Of a DNA stretch of 64,000 nucleotides, positions 38,808-48,943 are shown piece by piece. The position numbers were made by a program, and so were the translations under genes. The DNA is taken from NCBI GenBank assembly GCA_052161645.1, contig CP197414.1, one strand, 5' to 3'. Below the pieces are notes generated by a model, which was not told where the DNA came from, did no database searches, and saw only the letters and a list, made by a program, of their open reading frames with translations. The DNA is from Laterigemmans sp052161645. Lineage in GTDB: Bacteria; Planctomycetota; Planctomycetia; Pirellulales; Pirellulaceae. Position 1 is the first letter of the stretch; the number at the start of each line of letters is the position of its first letter.

Positions 38808-39802
38808 CTGGCCAGCTCGCTGGTTGCCGACTCGGCTGGCAAATTAATCGTCGGCACAGCAATTTCAGACAGGATTTGTTCCATCGTTAACTCTCCGGTA
38901 ATTTTTCGCAGCCGGCTTTCAGGACGGACAATGATCCGGTGGTTCATAACCGGCCCCACAATCCGCTTGACATCGTCAGGCAATACATAGCCGCGCCCGC
39001 GAATGGCAGCCATCGCCTGGGCACATCGGAATAAAGCGATGCTGGCTCGCGGGCTGCCACCCAGGGCCAAATCCTCATGACCACGCGTATCATGCACGAT
39101 CTGCAGCAAATACTGTCGCACTTTAGGATCGACAAAGACTTCGCGTACGGCTCGCTGAGCATCGATCAGCTCCGCGGCCGAAGCAACTTCCTGCAGCGAA
39201 TCGACGGGATGGGCCCGCTGCAACATTTCCAGCATCCGCATCTCCTCTTCCATCGTCGGATAACCCAAGGAAAATCGCATCAGAAAGCGATCAAGTTGGG
39301 CTTCGGGCAGCGGAAACGTACCCTCGTGGTCGACCGGGTTTTGCGTGGCAATCACCAGAAAAGGTGGGTCCAACGTATGCGTCACCCCATCGACGGTAAC
39401 CCGCGCTTCGGCCATCGCTTCCAACAACGAAGCCTGCGTCCGCGGTGTGGCCCGATTGATTTCATCAGCCAACAACAGTTGCGTGAAAACAGGGCCAGGA
39501 CGAAACTCGAATTCGGCCGTCTTCTGATTGAATATTGATGTTCCCGTGACGTCGCTGGGCAGCAAGTCGGGGGTGCACTGCACGCGTTTAAACTGACAGC
39601 CGACACTGCGAGCCAGCGCGCGGGCCAACATCGTTTTCGCCACACCGGGAACATCCTCTAGCAGAATATGGCCACCGGAGAGCCAAGCGACCAGCGACAG
39701 CACTAGCTGTTTTCGCTTGCCAACAATCGCCAGTTCAACATTGCCAATAATCCGCCGCGCCAAATCCGTTACGGCAGCAGGTGACGAAGGGGGGGCAGAC
39801 AT
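38804..39802 (-). CDS. moxR: MoxR-family AAA+ ATPase
   Basis: A 332-residue MoxR ATPase, paralogue of the product at 212-1174. Walker A EDVPGVAKTMLARAL near residue 48, Walker B LLLADEINRATPRTQ near residue 107, sensor 1 IATQNPVDHEGTFPLPEAQ near residue 151 and RASIALFRCAQAMAAIRGR in the lid are all present. First gene of the MoxR/DUF58/DUF4129 operon on the minus strand. Confidence 0.94.
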   Translation of the reverse strand: MSAPPSSPAAVTDLARRIIGNVELAIVGKRKQLVLSLVAWLSGGHILLEDVPGVAKTMLARALARSVGCQFKRVQCTPDLLPSDVTGTSIFNQKTAEFEFRPGPVFTQLLLADEINRATPRTQASLLEAMAEARVTVDGVTHTLDPPFLVIATQNPVDHEGTFPLPEAQLDRFLMRFSLGYPTMEEEMRMLEMLQRAHPVDSLQEVASAAELIDAQRAVREVFVDPKVRQYLLQIVHDTRGHEDLALGGSPRASIALFRCAQAMAAIRGRGYVLPDDVKRIVGPVMNHRIIVRPESRLRKITGELTMEQILSEIAVPTINLPAESATSELAR

Positions 39803-39955
39803 ATCGAATTGACAACCTTAGACGAGGCGACTGATCCAGCGACTAGCGGTTCCAGCCTAAACGCAGCCCCCTCTTAAGTAAACATCGCAGCCGCCGGATT
39901 CGAACGCGCGAGCGGCTTAGGTCGCCGCTCAAATCGCTGCTTTGCCCCGGCCGAT

Positions 39956-41122
39956 CTAACCCTGAGTCGCCGCCGCTGGCGAACCAAGTGTCTGCTGAAA
40001 GCGGTCAAACAAATAGTGGCTATCGTGGGGGCCTGACGCTGCCTCAGGGTGGTACTGGATTCCAAAGGCAGTGAATTCCCGGTGCCGCACCCCCGCAATG
40101 GTGTCGTCGTTGAGATTGCGATGCGTCACTTCGAGCTCAGCGGGAAGCGACGATTCTTCCACGGCAAAACCATGATTTTGCGTGGTAATTTCCACTTTCC
40201 CCGTGGTTAAATCTTGCACCGGTTGGTTTACGCCGCGGTGACCAAACTTCAGCTTAAAGGTCTTGGCACCACACGCCAGCGACAACAACTGGTGCCCCAA
40301 GCAAATTCCAAATACCGGGACTTGCCCAAGTAAATCACGGATCGTCTGCTGGGCGTAGTCCAGCGGTTCAGGGTCGCCAGGTCCATTAGAAAGAAACACG
40401 CCGTCTGGCTTCATATCCATCACGTCTCCTGCCGAAGAGGTTCCCGGCAAAATGGTGACGCGATTCCCGCGGCTGGAAAAATGCCGTGGAATGTTCCATT
40501 TCATACCATAGTCAAGGCAAACCACGTGCGGAGCCGAAGGGCCAGCTTCAACTGCACTTCCGGCAACAGAACCGAGGGCGGTCCATTCATCCAGGTGCGT
40601 GTTCCAGACGACAGGCGAGTGTGGCATCACTTCTTGCACCAGATCGCGCCCCACCAAACCAGGGGAAGCCTTCGCTTTGGCGACGAGGCTATCGTCGTCG
40701 AGATCCATCGTTGACAACACGCCCCGCATCGCCCCCACGGTGCGGATACGACGGACCAGGGCGCGGGTGTCGATGTCCGAAATCGCGACCACGCCGTGCT
40801 GAGCCAAGTAATCGCCCAGCGATCCTTCCGCACGATAGTTGCTGAAACGGCGACTGCTGTGGCGGACAATGAAGCCTGCCAAAGATGGTGCCGCGTGCTC
40901 AATATCGGCTTGATTGACTCCGTAGTTACCGATTTCCGGGTAAGTCATCGTGACGATTTGACCGCGATAGCTGGGGTCAGTCAAAATTTCTTGATAACCG
41001 GTCATGGCGGTGTTAAACACCACTTCTCCGCTGACCTCCCCCGGTGCACCGATCGAGATTCCGGCGTAAACGGTTCCATCCTCGAGAGCCAGCTTCGCCG
41101 CTGTGGCCTGCAACATTGACAT
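39956..41122 (-). CDS. carA: Carbamoyl-phosphate synthase small subunit
   Basis: A 388-residue CarA, the glutamine amidotransferase subunit feeding ammonia to CarB for arginine and pyrimidine synthesis. N-terminal domain: ALEDGTVYAGISIGAPGEVS and EVVFNTAMTGYQEILTDPSY. Class I amidotransferase domain: the catalytic Cys in VFGICLGHQLLSLACG (about residue 270), TQNHGFAV, and the His-x-Glu pair in QYHPEAASGPHDS. carB is not in the window. Confidence 0.96.
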   Translation of the reverse strand: MSMLQATAAKLALEDGTVYAGISIGAPGEVSGEVVFNTAMTGYQEILTDPSYRGQIVTMTYPEIGNYGVNQADIEHAAPSLAGFIVRHSSRRFSNYRAEGSLGDYLAQHGVVAISDIDTRALVRRIRTVGAMRGVLSTMDLDDDSLVAKAKASPGLVGRDLVQEVMPHSPVVWNTHLDEWTALGSVAGSAVEAGPSAPHVVCLDYGMKWNIPRHFSSRGNRVTILPGTSSAGDVMDMKPDGVFLSNGPGDPEPLDYAQQTIRDLLGQVPVFGICLGHQLLSLACGAKTFKLKFGHRGVNQPVQDLTTGKVEITTQNHGFAVEESSLPAELEVTHRNLNDDTIAGVRHREFTAFGIQYHPEAASGPHDSHYLFDRFQQTLGSPAAATQG

Positions 41123-41343
41123 GAACTTCCGCGCGTGCGTGTGATTTTATTTTCGAGGCTGGCTGTGCGCGCACAGCCACCGCCGCTCTTCCAAAGCTAC
41201 GCTGACCCGCCACATTCGACAAGGCCCCCGGTTGCGTAGGCCCCCGTTAAATCGACAGCAGGCCAGCGGAGCGTTAAACTGGGCTCCCGAAGTTCAAAAC
41301 CAGTTCTCAAGAACTCGTGCTCAGATGGCGGAGTGACTCAACA

Positions 41344-43536
41344 ATGCAACATTGGCAATTCCCGCGACGATTCTTGGTTCGGGCGGTGCTGGTCGGTTGG
41401 CTCGTGGCAGTTTCGTTGTGCGGTGAGCGTCCATTTAACGGCTCCGCCTCTGCGGCTGAGCCCTGGGCAGAGAACCCCTGGTACTGGTCACACGCTGGAC
41501 AGCCCGTTTTATTGCTCGGAGGCAGCGACGACGACAATCTCTTCCAATGGCCAGCAGAAAAATTGCTGCCGCAACTCGATCGGATCCGCGCAGCGGGGGG
41601 AAATTTTGTTCGCAACACGATGAGCGACCGCAAAGATGCCGGCTTCGAAGTCTACCCTTTCGCCAAGCTCGCGAACGGCCGCTACGACCTGGAACAATGG
41701 AACCCCGAATACTGGGAGCGGTTTGAGCGGTTCTTGCGGGAAACTTCCCAGCGGGGCATTTTCGTTCAAATCGAAATTTGGGACCGCTTTGACTACACCG
41801 ACAACCGAGCAAACGACCCTCGCCGCTGGGAAGATCATCCTTATAACCCTCCGAACAATGTCAACTACTCGGCCGCCGAGACAGGGTTAGAACGCCGCTA
41901 CCCCGAGCACCCCGGCGCGAACAAACAACCCTTTTTCTTTTCAACCCCCGCGCAGCGCAACATTGAGCCGCTACTGAAAATCCAAACCGCTTTTGTCAAT
42001 CGTTTGTTAGATTCCAGTTTGCAATATGATCATGTGTTGTATTGCATTGATAACGAAACCCGCGCCGAACCCGCTTGGGGACGTCATTGGGCCGAGCTGA
42101 TTCAGAGTCGAGCGGCCGCGGTGGAAAAATCAGTCCCCGTCACTGAAATGTGGGATGACTGGAATTTAACCGCGGAGACACACCGGGAAACGTTTGATCA
42201 TCCCGAGTTATACAGTTTTGTCGACATCAGCCAAAATAATCACAACAGTGGTTGGCAACATTGGGAACGGGCTCAGTTTGTGCGTCAATTACTGAGCGAT
42301 GCTCCGCGGCCAATCAACACCACGAAAACCTACGGTGCCGATGGCAATAAATTTGGACACACCAACCAGGATGCCATTGAACGATTTTGGCGACACCTAT
42401 TGGGCGGAGTCGCTGCGGTTCGCTTTCATCGCCCCGATTCGGGTTTGGGGATTAACGATCAAGCGGTCCACTGCATCCGTGCGGCGCGACGCGTGGAGGC
42501 TGCGGTACCGTTTTGGAATCTAACGCCCGCCATCGAAATGCTGACCGATCGCGAAGCGAATGAAGCATACGCGGCAGCAACCGTCGACCAAGCCACGATG
42601 GTTGCCTTTTTCCCGCGTCAACAGACATTGGCAAGCGTCGGACTGGTTGACTCACTGGCAAAGCATCGCTGGCAAATTGTCTGGGTTGATGTCGATCGTG
42701 GCAGTTCCACCAAGCAACAACAACTCAAACCACACACCGCGATTGTACCGCCAGCGGATGGTAATTTTGTGGCGATCATGAAACGACTCGACGCCACCGT
42801 GCTCGGTGGCGAAGTGATCAAGGTTAACGGCGCCGGTAACGACCAAGAGTGGAAGGGATTTGTCTGTTTACCCGCGCCGGAATTGCGAAAGTCACCGCAG
42901 CCTTGGGTGATGTACGCGCCGACGCTATTGCCAAATTATCCGGACGAACATGAGCGTTGGTTACACAGTCAATTATTGGCAGCGGGCATTGCCATCGCCG
43001 GTGTCGATGTTGGCGAAGCGTATGGTAGCCCCCGCGGGGTGCTGGCGATGAATGCGTTGTACGACCGACTGACCAGTAGCCGAGAGTTCAGCACACGCGT
43101 CAGTCTGCTGGGGCGATCACGTGGCGGTTTGTGGGTCAGCAGTTGGGCCGCTGAGAACGGGGACAAAGTTTGCGCCATCGCTGGCATCTACCCGGTCTTT
43201 GATCTAACAACTTATCCGGGCCTTCCCACCGCCGCGGCAGCTTACGACCTGACGGCCATCGAGCTGCAAGCCGAGCTGAGCAAGTTTAACCCGATCTCCA
43301 AAGCGACCCGCTTGGCCGAGCTGGCAATTCCTTGTTTCATCATTCACGGCGAAGAGGATACCGTGGTGCCGATCGAACCAAATTCGTTAGCACTGCAAAG
43401 GCTGTACGAAAAAGCTGGTCAAGCAGCGGCCATTGAAGTCCTGCCGATCGCCGGGCAAGGACACAACTATTGGCCCGGTTTTTTCCGTTGTCAGGAACTT
43501 GTCGATTTCCTCATCGAGCATACAAAACAAGAGTAA
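41344..43536 (+). CDS. Secreted glycosidase-like / alpha-beta hydrolase fusion
   Basis: A 730-residue exported protein. ATG 41344 gives a signal peptide (FLVRAVLVGWLVAVSLCGE, cleavage probably near ASAAEP); a GTG at 41317 is less likely. Residues about 35-340 look like a DUF4038/apiosidase-like TIM barrel (LDRIRAAGGNFVRNTMSDR; GIFVQIEIWDRFDYTDN; VTEMWDDWNLT), about 350-460 like the small beta domain that follows it. Residues about 480-730 are an alpha/beta hydrolase with nucleophile motif LLGRSRGGLW, acid HGEEDTVVP and catalytic His GQGHNYWPG. It may remove sugar and ester groups from a polysaccharide; both activities are predictions. Confidence 0.8.
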   Translation: MQHWQFPRRFLVRAVLVGWLVAVSLCGERPFNGSASAAEPWAENPWYWSHAGQPVLLLGGSDDDNLFQWPAEKLLPQLDRIRAAGGNFVRNTMSDRKDAGFEVYPFAKLANGRYDLEQWNPEYWERFERFLRETSQRGIFVQIEIWDRFDYTDNRANDPRRWEDHPYNPPNNVNYSAAETGLERRYPEHPGANKQPFFFSTPAQRNIEPLLKIQTAFVNRLLDSSLQYDHVLYCIDNETRAEPAWGRHWAELIQSRAAAVEKSVPVTEMWDDWNLTAETHRETFDHPELYSFVDISQNNHNSGWQHWERAQFVRQLLSDAPRPINTTKTYGADGNKFGHTNQDAIERFWRHLLGGVAAVRFHRPDSGLGINDQAVHCIRAARRVEAAVPFWNLTPAIEMLTDREANEAYAAATVDQATMVAFFPRQQTLASVGLVDSLAKHRWQIVWVDVDRGSSTKQQQLKPHTAIVPPADGNFVAIMKRLDATVLGGEVIKVNGAGNDQEWKGFVCLPAPELRKSPQPWVMYAPTLLPNYPDEHERWLHSQLLAAGIAIAGVDVGEAYGSPRGVLAMNALYDRLTSSREFSTRVSLLGRSRGGLWVSSWAAENGDKVCAIAGIYPVFDLTTYPGLPTAAAAYDLTAIELQAELSKFNPISKATRLAELAIPCFIIHGEEDTVVPIEPNSLALQRLYEKAGQAAAIEVLPIAGQGHNYWPGFFRCQELVDFLIEHTKQE

Positions 43537-43603
43537 AATCTAGCGGTTAGCGGTTTTGGCGTTAGCCACCGTTTTGTTAGGCGCGATTAGTTCGGTTCAA
43601 GCC

Positions 43604-43665
43604 GGGAACCGCGGCTAGCGCCAGTGCGGCTAACGGGAACCGCGGCTAGCGTCATTGCGGCTAAC
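43604..43665. repeat. 31-bp direct repeat, two copies
   Basis: Two adjacent 31-base copies (43604-43634 and 43635-43665) beginning GGGAACCGCGGCTAGCG and ending TGCGGCTAAC, differing at two or three positions. The flanks contain further fragments of the same words (TTAGCGGTTTT, GGAACCGCACC). It resembles the GGAACCGC-bearing elements near 10.8 and 52.2 kb. Confidence 0.75.
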
Positions 43666-43751
43666 AGGAACCGCACCAAACCGCTAAACTATTAGATCAA
43701 CGAATTAAGATTTTTGATCACCAACAACTTTCTTTGAGGAATTTCATCTAT

Positions 43752-44904
<1,153 letters not shown>

Positions 44905-47900
44905 CTACCGCCCCGCATTTTCGCCGGCTGGATCGGCGGTGGCCGACCACCAAGCGTTCGGCCGCTGCCAAACCTCCGGGGGTGCAGCATCGGTGTCGCT
45001 GGAATCTTCCAGCCACTCGCTTCCCACGCCTCGTTGATACCAAACCCAATCCAATTCCTCTTGATCTTCCTCCTCAGGAAGTTCTTCCTCGAGGACTTCT
45101 TCTTCGACCAATTCCTCCTCAACAAACTCTTCGGCGGGCGGCTCGATGCGAAGGCGAGGTTCTGGAACGGGCGGTGGCGGGGGCATCGGTGCGGGTTCGA
45201 CCGCCACGACCGGTTGCGGAGGTTCAACCACTGGAACTTCAACCACCGGCAATGGCACCACCGCTGGCCGTTCAACTACTGGCAAAGCAATCGGAGTGAC
45301 TCGCCTACGCACTGGTTCAGGCTCCGGTTCAGGCTCGGGCTCCGGTTCCGGCTCGATCAACTCAGGCTCTTCTTCCTCGACGGCCGCTTCCTCTTCGTAA
45401 ACTTCTTCGTAGGACTCCTCCTCATATGCTTCCTCGACCGGTTCCGGCGGAGGCATGATTTCGGCGATGCCAGGTTGCCCTTGCGCCGGCAAGAGTCGAA
45501 CTTGCACATCGATATCATGGAAAATGCTGGCGATGTGGTCATGACAGGTAAACATCATGACTTGATGGCCAAGCTCAGCAAAAGTTTTCAAGGTCAAGGC
45601 GGCATCAATTGCCCGTTTGCGGTCAAAATTGACCAACACGTCATCGAGCACCAAGGGCAACATGACACCACGTCGGGCGTAAGCTGCCGCCAATGCTAAT
45701 CGCAACGCGATAAAGACCGCTTCGCGAGTCCCGCGGCTTAGCACCTCGATCGGCAGCGAACCCTTTTCCGGGGAATCAATCTTCAGTTGATTGGTTCCCA
45801 GAGGCGTCCAGATACGAACGTACTTGCCATCGGTAAGCTGCGCCAAAAAGGTGCTCGCTTCGCGCAACGTCTCTGGTTGGCGTTCCTTTTCAAATGTGGC
45901 GCAAACATCCTCCAGCAAGCAACTGGACATGGCCAACATTTGCCAGCGGTGAGCGAGTGATTCAAGTTTACGCTCGATGCACTCCAGTTCCAACTGGGCA
46001 AAGGAAAGCCGTTCATCTTCGGCCAACGATCGCATCTCTTGGGCCAGCTCTCCCTGACGCGTTTGCAACCCGGCGATCCGCTCTTCGGTTTGCGAGATGC
46101 GTTCCGTTAACGCATCCCAGCGGCGTTGTAAATCGGCCGGCTTGGCGCCATCGAGTTCGCGTTGCACATCCTCGTAAGCACACTGGGTGCCGATCATCGA
46201 ACGAATTTGCGCATCATACTCGGCGATCTTCTTTTGCAGTTCGGCATAGTGTTGCTTGGCATCCAACAGCTCATAAAACTGCTCCGCAGTTGCCACGCCA
46301 CATTTAGCCCAGAGTGATCGCCGGGCACCGTCGAGCCGCTGGATCGTTCGCGCGTGGGCGGCTTGCTGTTTGTGAAAGTGAACGTCCTGTTCTTTGAGTT
46401 CGCGTCGACGTTTGATCCAATGCTGTTGCCGGGAGAGTTCCTCGTGCAAATGATTGAGTTGGTCGAGCGGCGTGGTTCGCAGCTTGGGAGCCGAAAGGGG
46501 AGGCGTTTCGCGATCCTGATCGCGGGAGCGGTGACGGTCTTTTTGGCGATCGCGATCATTATCACGTTCACGATTGCCTTGTTGGCTTCGATTCCGCTCG
46601 CGATCACGCTTGGAATCGGACAGGCTGCGAGTGGCCGGCGCTTCGTAATCGTCCTCATAGTCATCATCGTCGTCGGCAATCGGATTGCGCTCGTCCTGAC
46701 TACCATCGGGCCCCAATGCTTCGAGGTAGAGAGTCTCAATCCGTTTCGCCAGAGCACTTCGTTCACGACGACGTTGCTCCCGCTCCTCTTGCAATTCCTC
46801 CAGCTTGCGACGCGAATCGAGCAGGGTTTGATAACCGTCGGAGAGCAAGCGAATTCGCGAGGGTGACATCGACTCGCTCAGCCCCAACGCTTGAACCGCT
46901 TTGCGCCATTGATTGCGGGCCGCTTTCAGTCCTTCAGCAGCTTGCGAAGCACGCTGCCGGGCCGTGCGGTATCGTTCCGTAGCCGCTTGTTGACCATGGA
47001 AAGTGGGTAGCAAACTTTCCAACCGGTGCTGCAACTCCTCTGCCTCTCGCATCCGCACGTCGAGCGAACCGTTGGCAGCTGGCAGACGTTCTTCGATTTC
47101 ATCCCGCTCCGCTTCCAGATCACGAATTTGTCGACGCAAGGTGTCGATTTGTCGTTCGCAATCCTCCAGGTCAAGGCTAGTCCCTTGGTCGCCTCGCTCG
47201 CGGCCGAGGTACCACAAACCAAGTGCCATCAGGCCCAAAAAGACCAACATGATGCCGGTGTTTGGATTGGAATCGTAAACGAAGGCTTCCCAGCCGAAGA
47301 GCGTAAAGATTCCATAGATCAGCGAGATGCCACCAAAGGCGAAGGGCACGGCGAGCATGATCGTGCGCTCGACCGGCAACGCCTCGGAGGTGGCCAGGTC
47401 CAAAGACTCCTGTTCCAAGTCGCGATAATGCTTGCGAGTCTTCTCGAGCTGCTCTTCAATTTGCATGCGTTGTCGCAACGTGGTGATGACCTCACCTTGT
47501 CGCTTGATGGCGGCGTGCAAGTTTTCGGCTTGCTCGTGTTCTAAATTTTCATGCAAGCGTTTGGAGAGCGACTCCGATTCCTTGCGGTACTTGAGGCTCT
47601 CGTCGCGAGCCCGTTTGAGTTGATAAAGTTGTTCTTTGACGGCCCGAGCGGGCGCGGTCAAAGTCGCCAAAGTTTGGCGGCTCAAGTCGGGCAGCGAAGT
47701 TCGTCCGCTGTTTACCAAACTTCGCCGATCCTCCTCTTCGATCCCCAGCTTCTCGGCATCCTCGTCCAGGGCTTGGCGGCCCCGTTCGATTTGCGATTCC
47801 AATTTTTCAATCTGCTCTTCCAGCGCTTCGACCCAAGTCGCCTGCTCGCTGGCCGCTTCGATCTTGCTCTGCAATTCCACCAAGCGACGGGAGAGTGGCA

Positions 47901-48870
47901 AGGCGGCCGCTTTTTCCCGCAGCTCACGTCGCTGCTTTTTGATCCCTTCAATCTTTTCTTTGCGTTCTTCAAGCTGTGCTTCCAGTTGCAGCAATTGCTC
48001 TGGCGCATCGGCTGGTGTTTCCCGCAAATCGGCTTGCTCGGCAGCTTGTTCGAGCAGCCGCTGGCGGTTGGCCCAATTATCCTGCACGCTAGTGGCCACT
48101 TCCACGCAACGAGCTTGACGCTCCCAATCGACGAGTCGTCCCCGCAGGTCGGTAATCTCTTGTTCTTGGCTGCGGCGCTGCGTCGCTAAATCAGACCAGC
48201 GGCGGGCCCGCGCGGTGAGTTGACCAATCTCATCTTTTAGTTTTTCGCGCTGAGCCAACATCGTCGCCAACCGCCCCGCTTCGGGCTCATCGACCCGCGC
48301 ATCGACCAACTTACCGCGAGCGGTTCGCAAGGAACGCATCACGTCGACCAAGGAGACGCGATCCAGGCCGCTGCTGAGTTTATACAGCTCGTCGGCTGCC
48401 GAGGTGTCGTCGAGCGTGCTCAGTTCCTGCAGCTCGCGAAGCCCAATGGCGAACACGTTGGTAAAGATCGGCTCATCAATTTGACCGAGCAACATCGCCA
48501 ACCGGTGCTGGCCTTGAGCCAATCCGTCCTGGCCGGTGACCGTCAGCTGGCCCATCACGCCTTGTTCCGCGTTCTCGGCTTGTGTGCCATGCACACGACG
48601 ACGAATCTGATAACCGCCGCCGGGGCCGGTGACCCGCAAACCGCCACCAGGTGTGCCGCCGAACACCGGGGGCAGATAGCGTTGCCGACGCTCCGCAGTA
48701 AAGCCATACAAACAGGCTCGAATGAACTGCATGAGCGTCGTCTTGCCAGCCTCATTGGGACCGTAGAACAACGTCATGCCATCAGGCAAAGAGTCGACCG
48801 CCAAGTCAGTCCAGACTCCAAAACCGTCGATATGAATGTCTTTGATTTTCACCGTTGTATCACTCCCCAT
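44905..48870 (-). CDS. YhaN/SbcC-like AAA ATPase with coiled coils
   Basis: A 1321-residue SMC/Rad50-like ATPase of the YhaN type. The N-terminal half-site has Walker A FYGPNEAGKTTLMQFIRACL near residue 36; long coiled coils follow; two hydrophobic segments lie at about 503-525 and 537-555 (FAFGGISLIYGIFTLFGW), as in YhaN proteins; a second coiled coil has a charged Arg/Asp-rich interruption (about 735-790). The ABC signature LSRGTREAVFIALRLAL and Walker B LPLVLDDVLVNFD are near 1045-1080. Residues after about 1120 form a Glu/Pro-rich extension not needed for the ATPase. No Cys-x-x-Cys zinc hook is visible. The neighbouring phosphoesterase-like gene is its expected partner. Confidence 0.9.
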   Translation of the reverse strand: MGSDTTVKIKDIHIDGFGVWTDLAVDSLPDGMTLFYGPNEAGKTTLMQFIRACLYGFTAERRQRYLPPVFGGTPGGGLRVTGPGGGYQIRRRVHGTQAENAEQGVMGQLTVTGQDGLAQGQHRLAMLLGQIDEPIFTNVFAIGLRELQELSTLDDTSAADELYKLSSGLDRVSLVDVMRSLRTARGKLVDARVDEPEAGRLATMLAQREKLKDEIGQLTARARRWSDLATQRRSQEQEITDLRGRLVDWERQARCVEVATSVQDNWANRQRLLEQAAEQADLRETPADAPEQLLQLEAQLEERKEKIEGIKKQRRELREKAAALPLSRRLVELQSKIEAASEQATWVEALEEQIEKLESQIERGRQALDEDAEKLGIEEEDRRSLVNSGRTSLPDLSRQTLATLTAPARAVKEQLYQLKRARDESLKYRKESESLSKRLHENLEHEQAENLHAAIKRQGEVITTLRQRMQIEEQLEKTRKHYRDLEQESLDLATSEALPVERTIMLAVPFAFGGISLIYGIFTLFGWEAFVYDSNPNTGIMLVFLGLMALGLWYLGRERGDQGTSLDLEDCERQIDTLRRQIRDLEAERDEIEERLPAANGSLDVRMREAEELQHRLESLLPTFHGQQAATERYRTARQRASQAAEGLKAARNQWRKAVQALGLSESMSPSRIRLLSDGYQTLLDSRRKLEELQEEREQRRRERSALAKRIETLYLEALGPDGSQDERNPIADDDDDYEDDYEAPATRSLSDSKRDRERNRSQQGNRERDNDRDRQKDRHRSRDQDRETPPLSAPKLRTTPLDQLNHLHEELSRQQHWIKRRRELKEQDVHFHKQQAAHARTIQRLDGARRSLWAKCGVATAEQFYELLDAKQHYAELQKKIAEYDAQIRSMIGTQCAYEDVQRELDGAKPADLQRRWDALTERISQTEERIAGLQTRQGELAQEMRSLAEDERLSFAQLELECIERKLESLAHRWQMLAMSSCLLEDVCATFEKERQPETLREASTFLAQLTDGKYVRIWTPLGTNQLKIDSPEKGSLPIEVLSRGTREAVFIALRLALAAAYARRGVMLPLVLDDVLVNFDRKRAIDAALTLKTFAELGHQVMMFTCHDHIASIFHDIDVQVRLLPAQGQPGIAEIMPPPEPVEEAYEEESYEEVYEEEAAVEEEEPELIEPEPEPEPEPEPEPVRRRVTPIALPVVERPAVVPLPVVEVPVVEPPQPVVAVEPAPMPPPPPVPEPRLRIEPPAEEFVEEELVEEEVLEEELPEEEDQEELDWVWYQRGVGSEWLEDSSDTDAAPPEVWQRPNAWWSATADPAGENAGR

Positions 48871-48943
48871 CCTCTGGGTCGCCCGAACCGATGCCGGACG
48901 TCATGTGGTTGATGAGGCAGACAGGCGCAACATGGCCCGCAGC

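Noticed and set aside
39890..39930. Possible tRNA (word GGATTCGAACGCG)
   Set aside because: Flanking bases do not form acceptor or anticodon arms.
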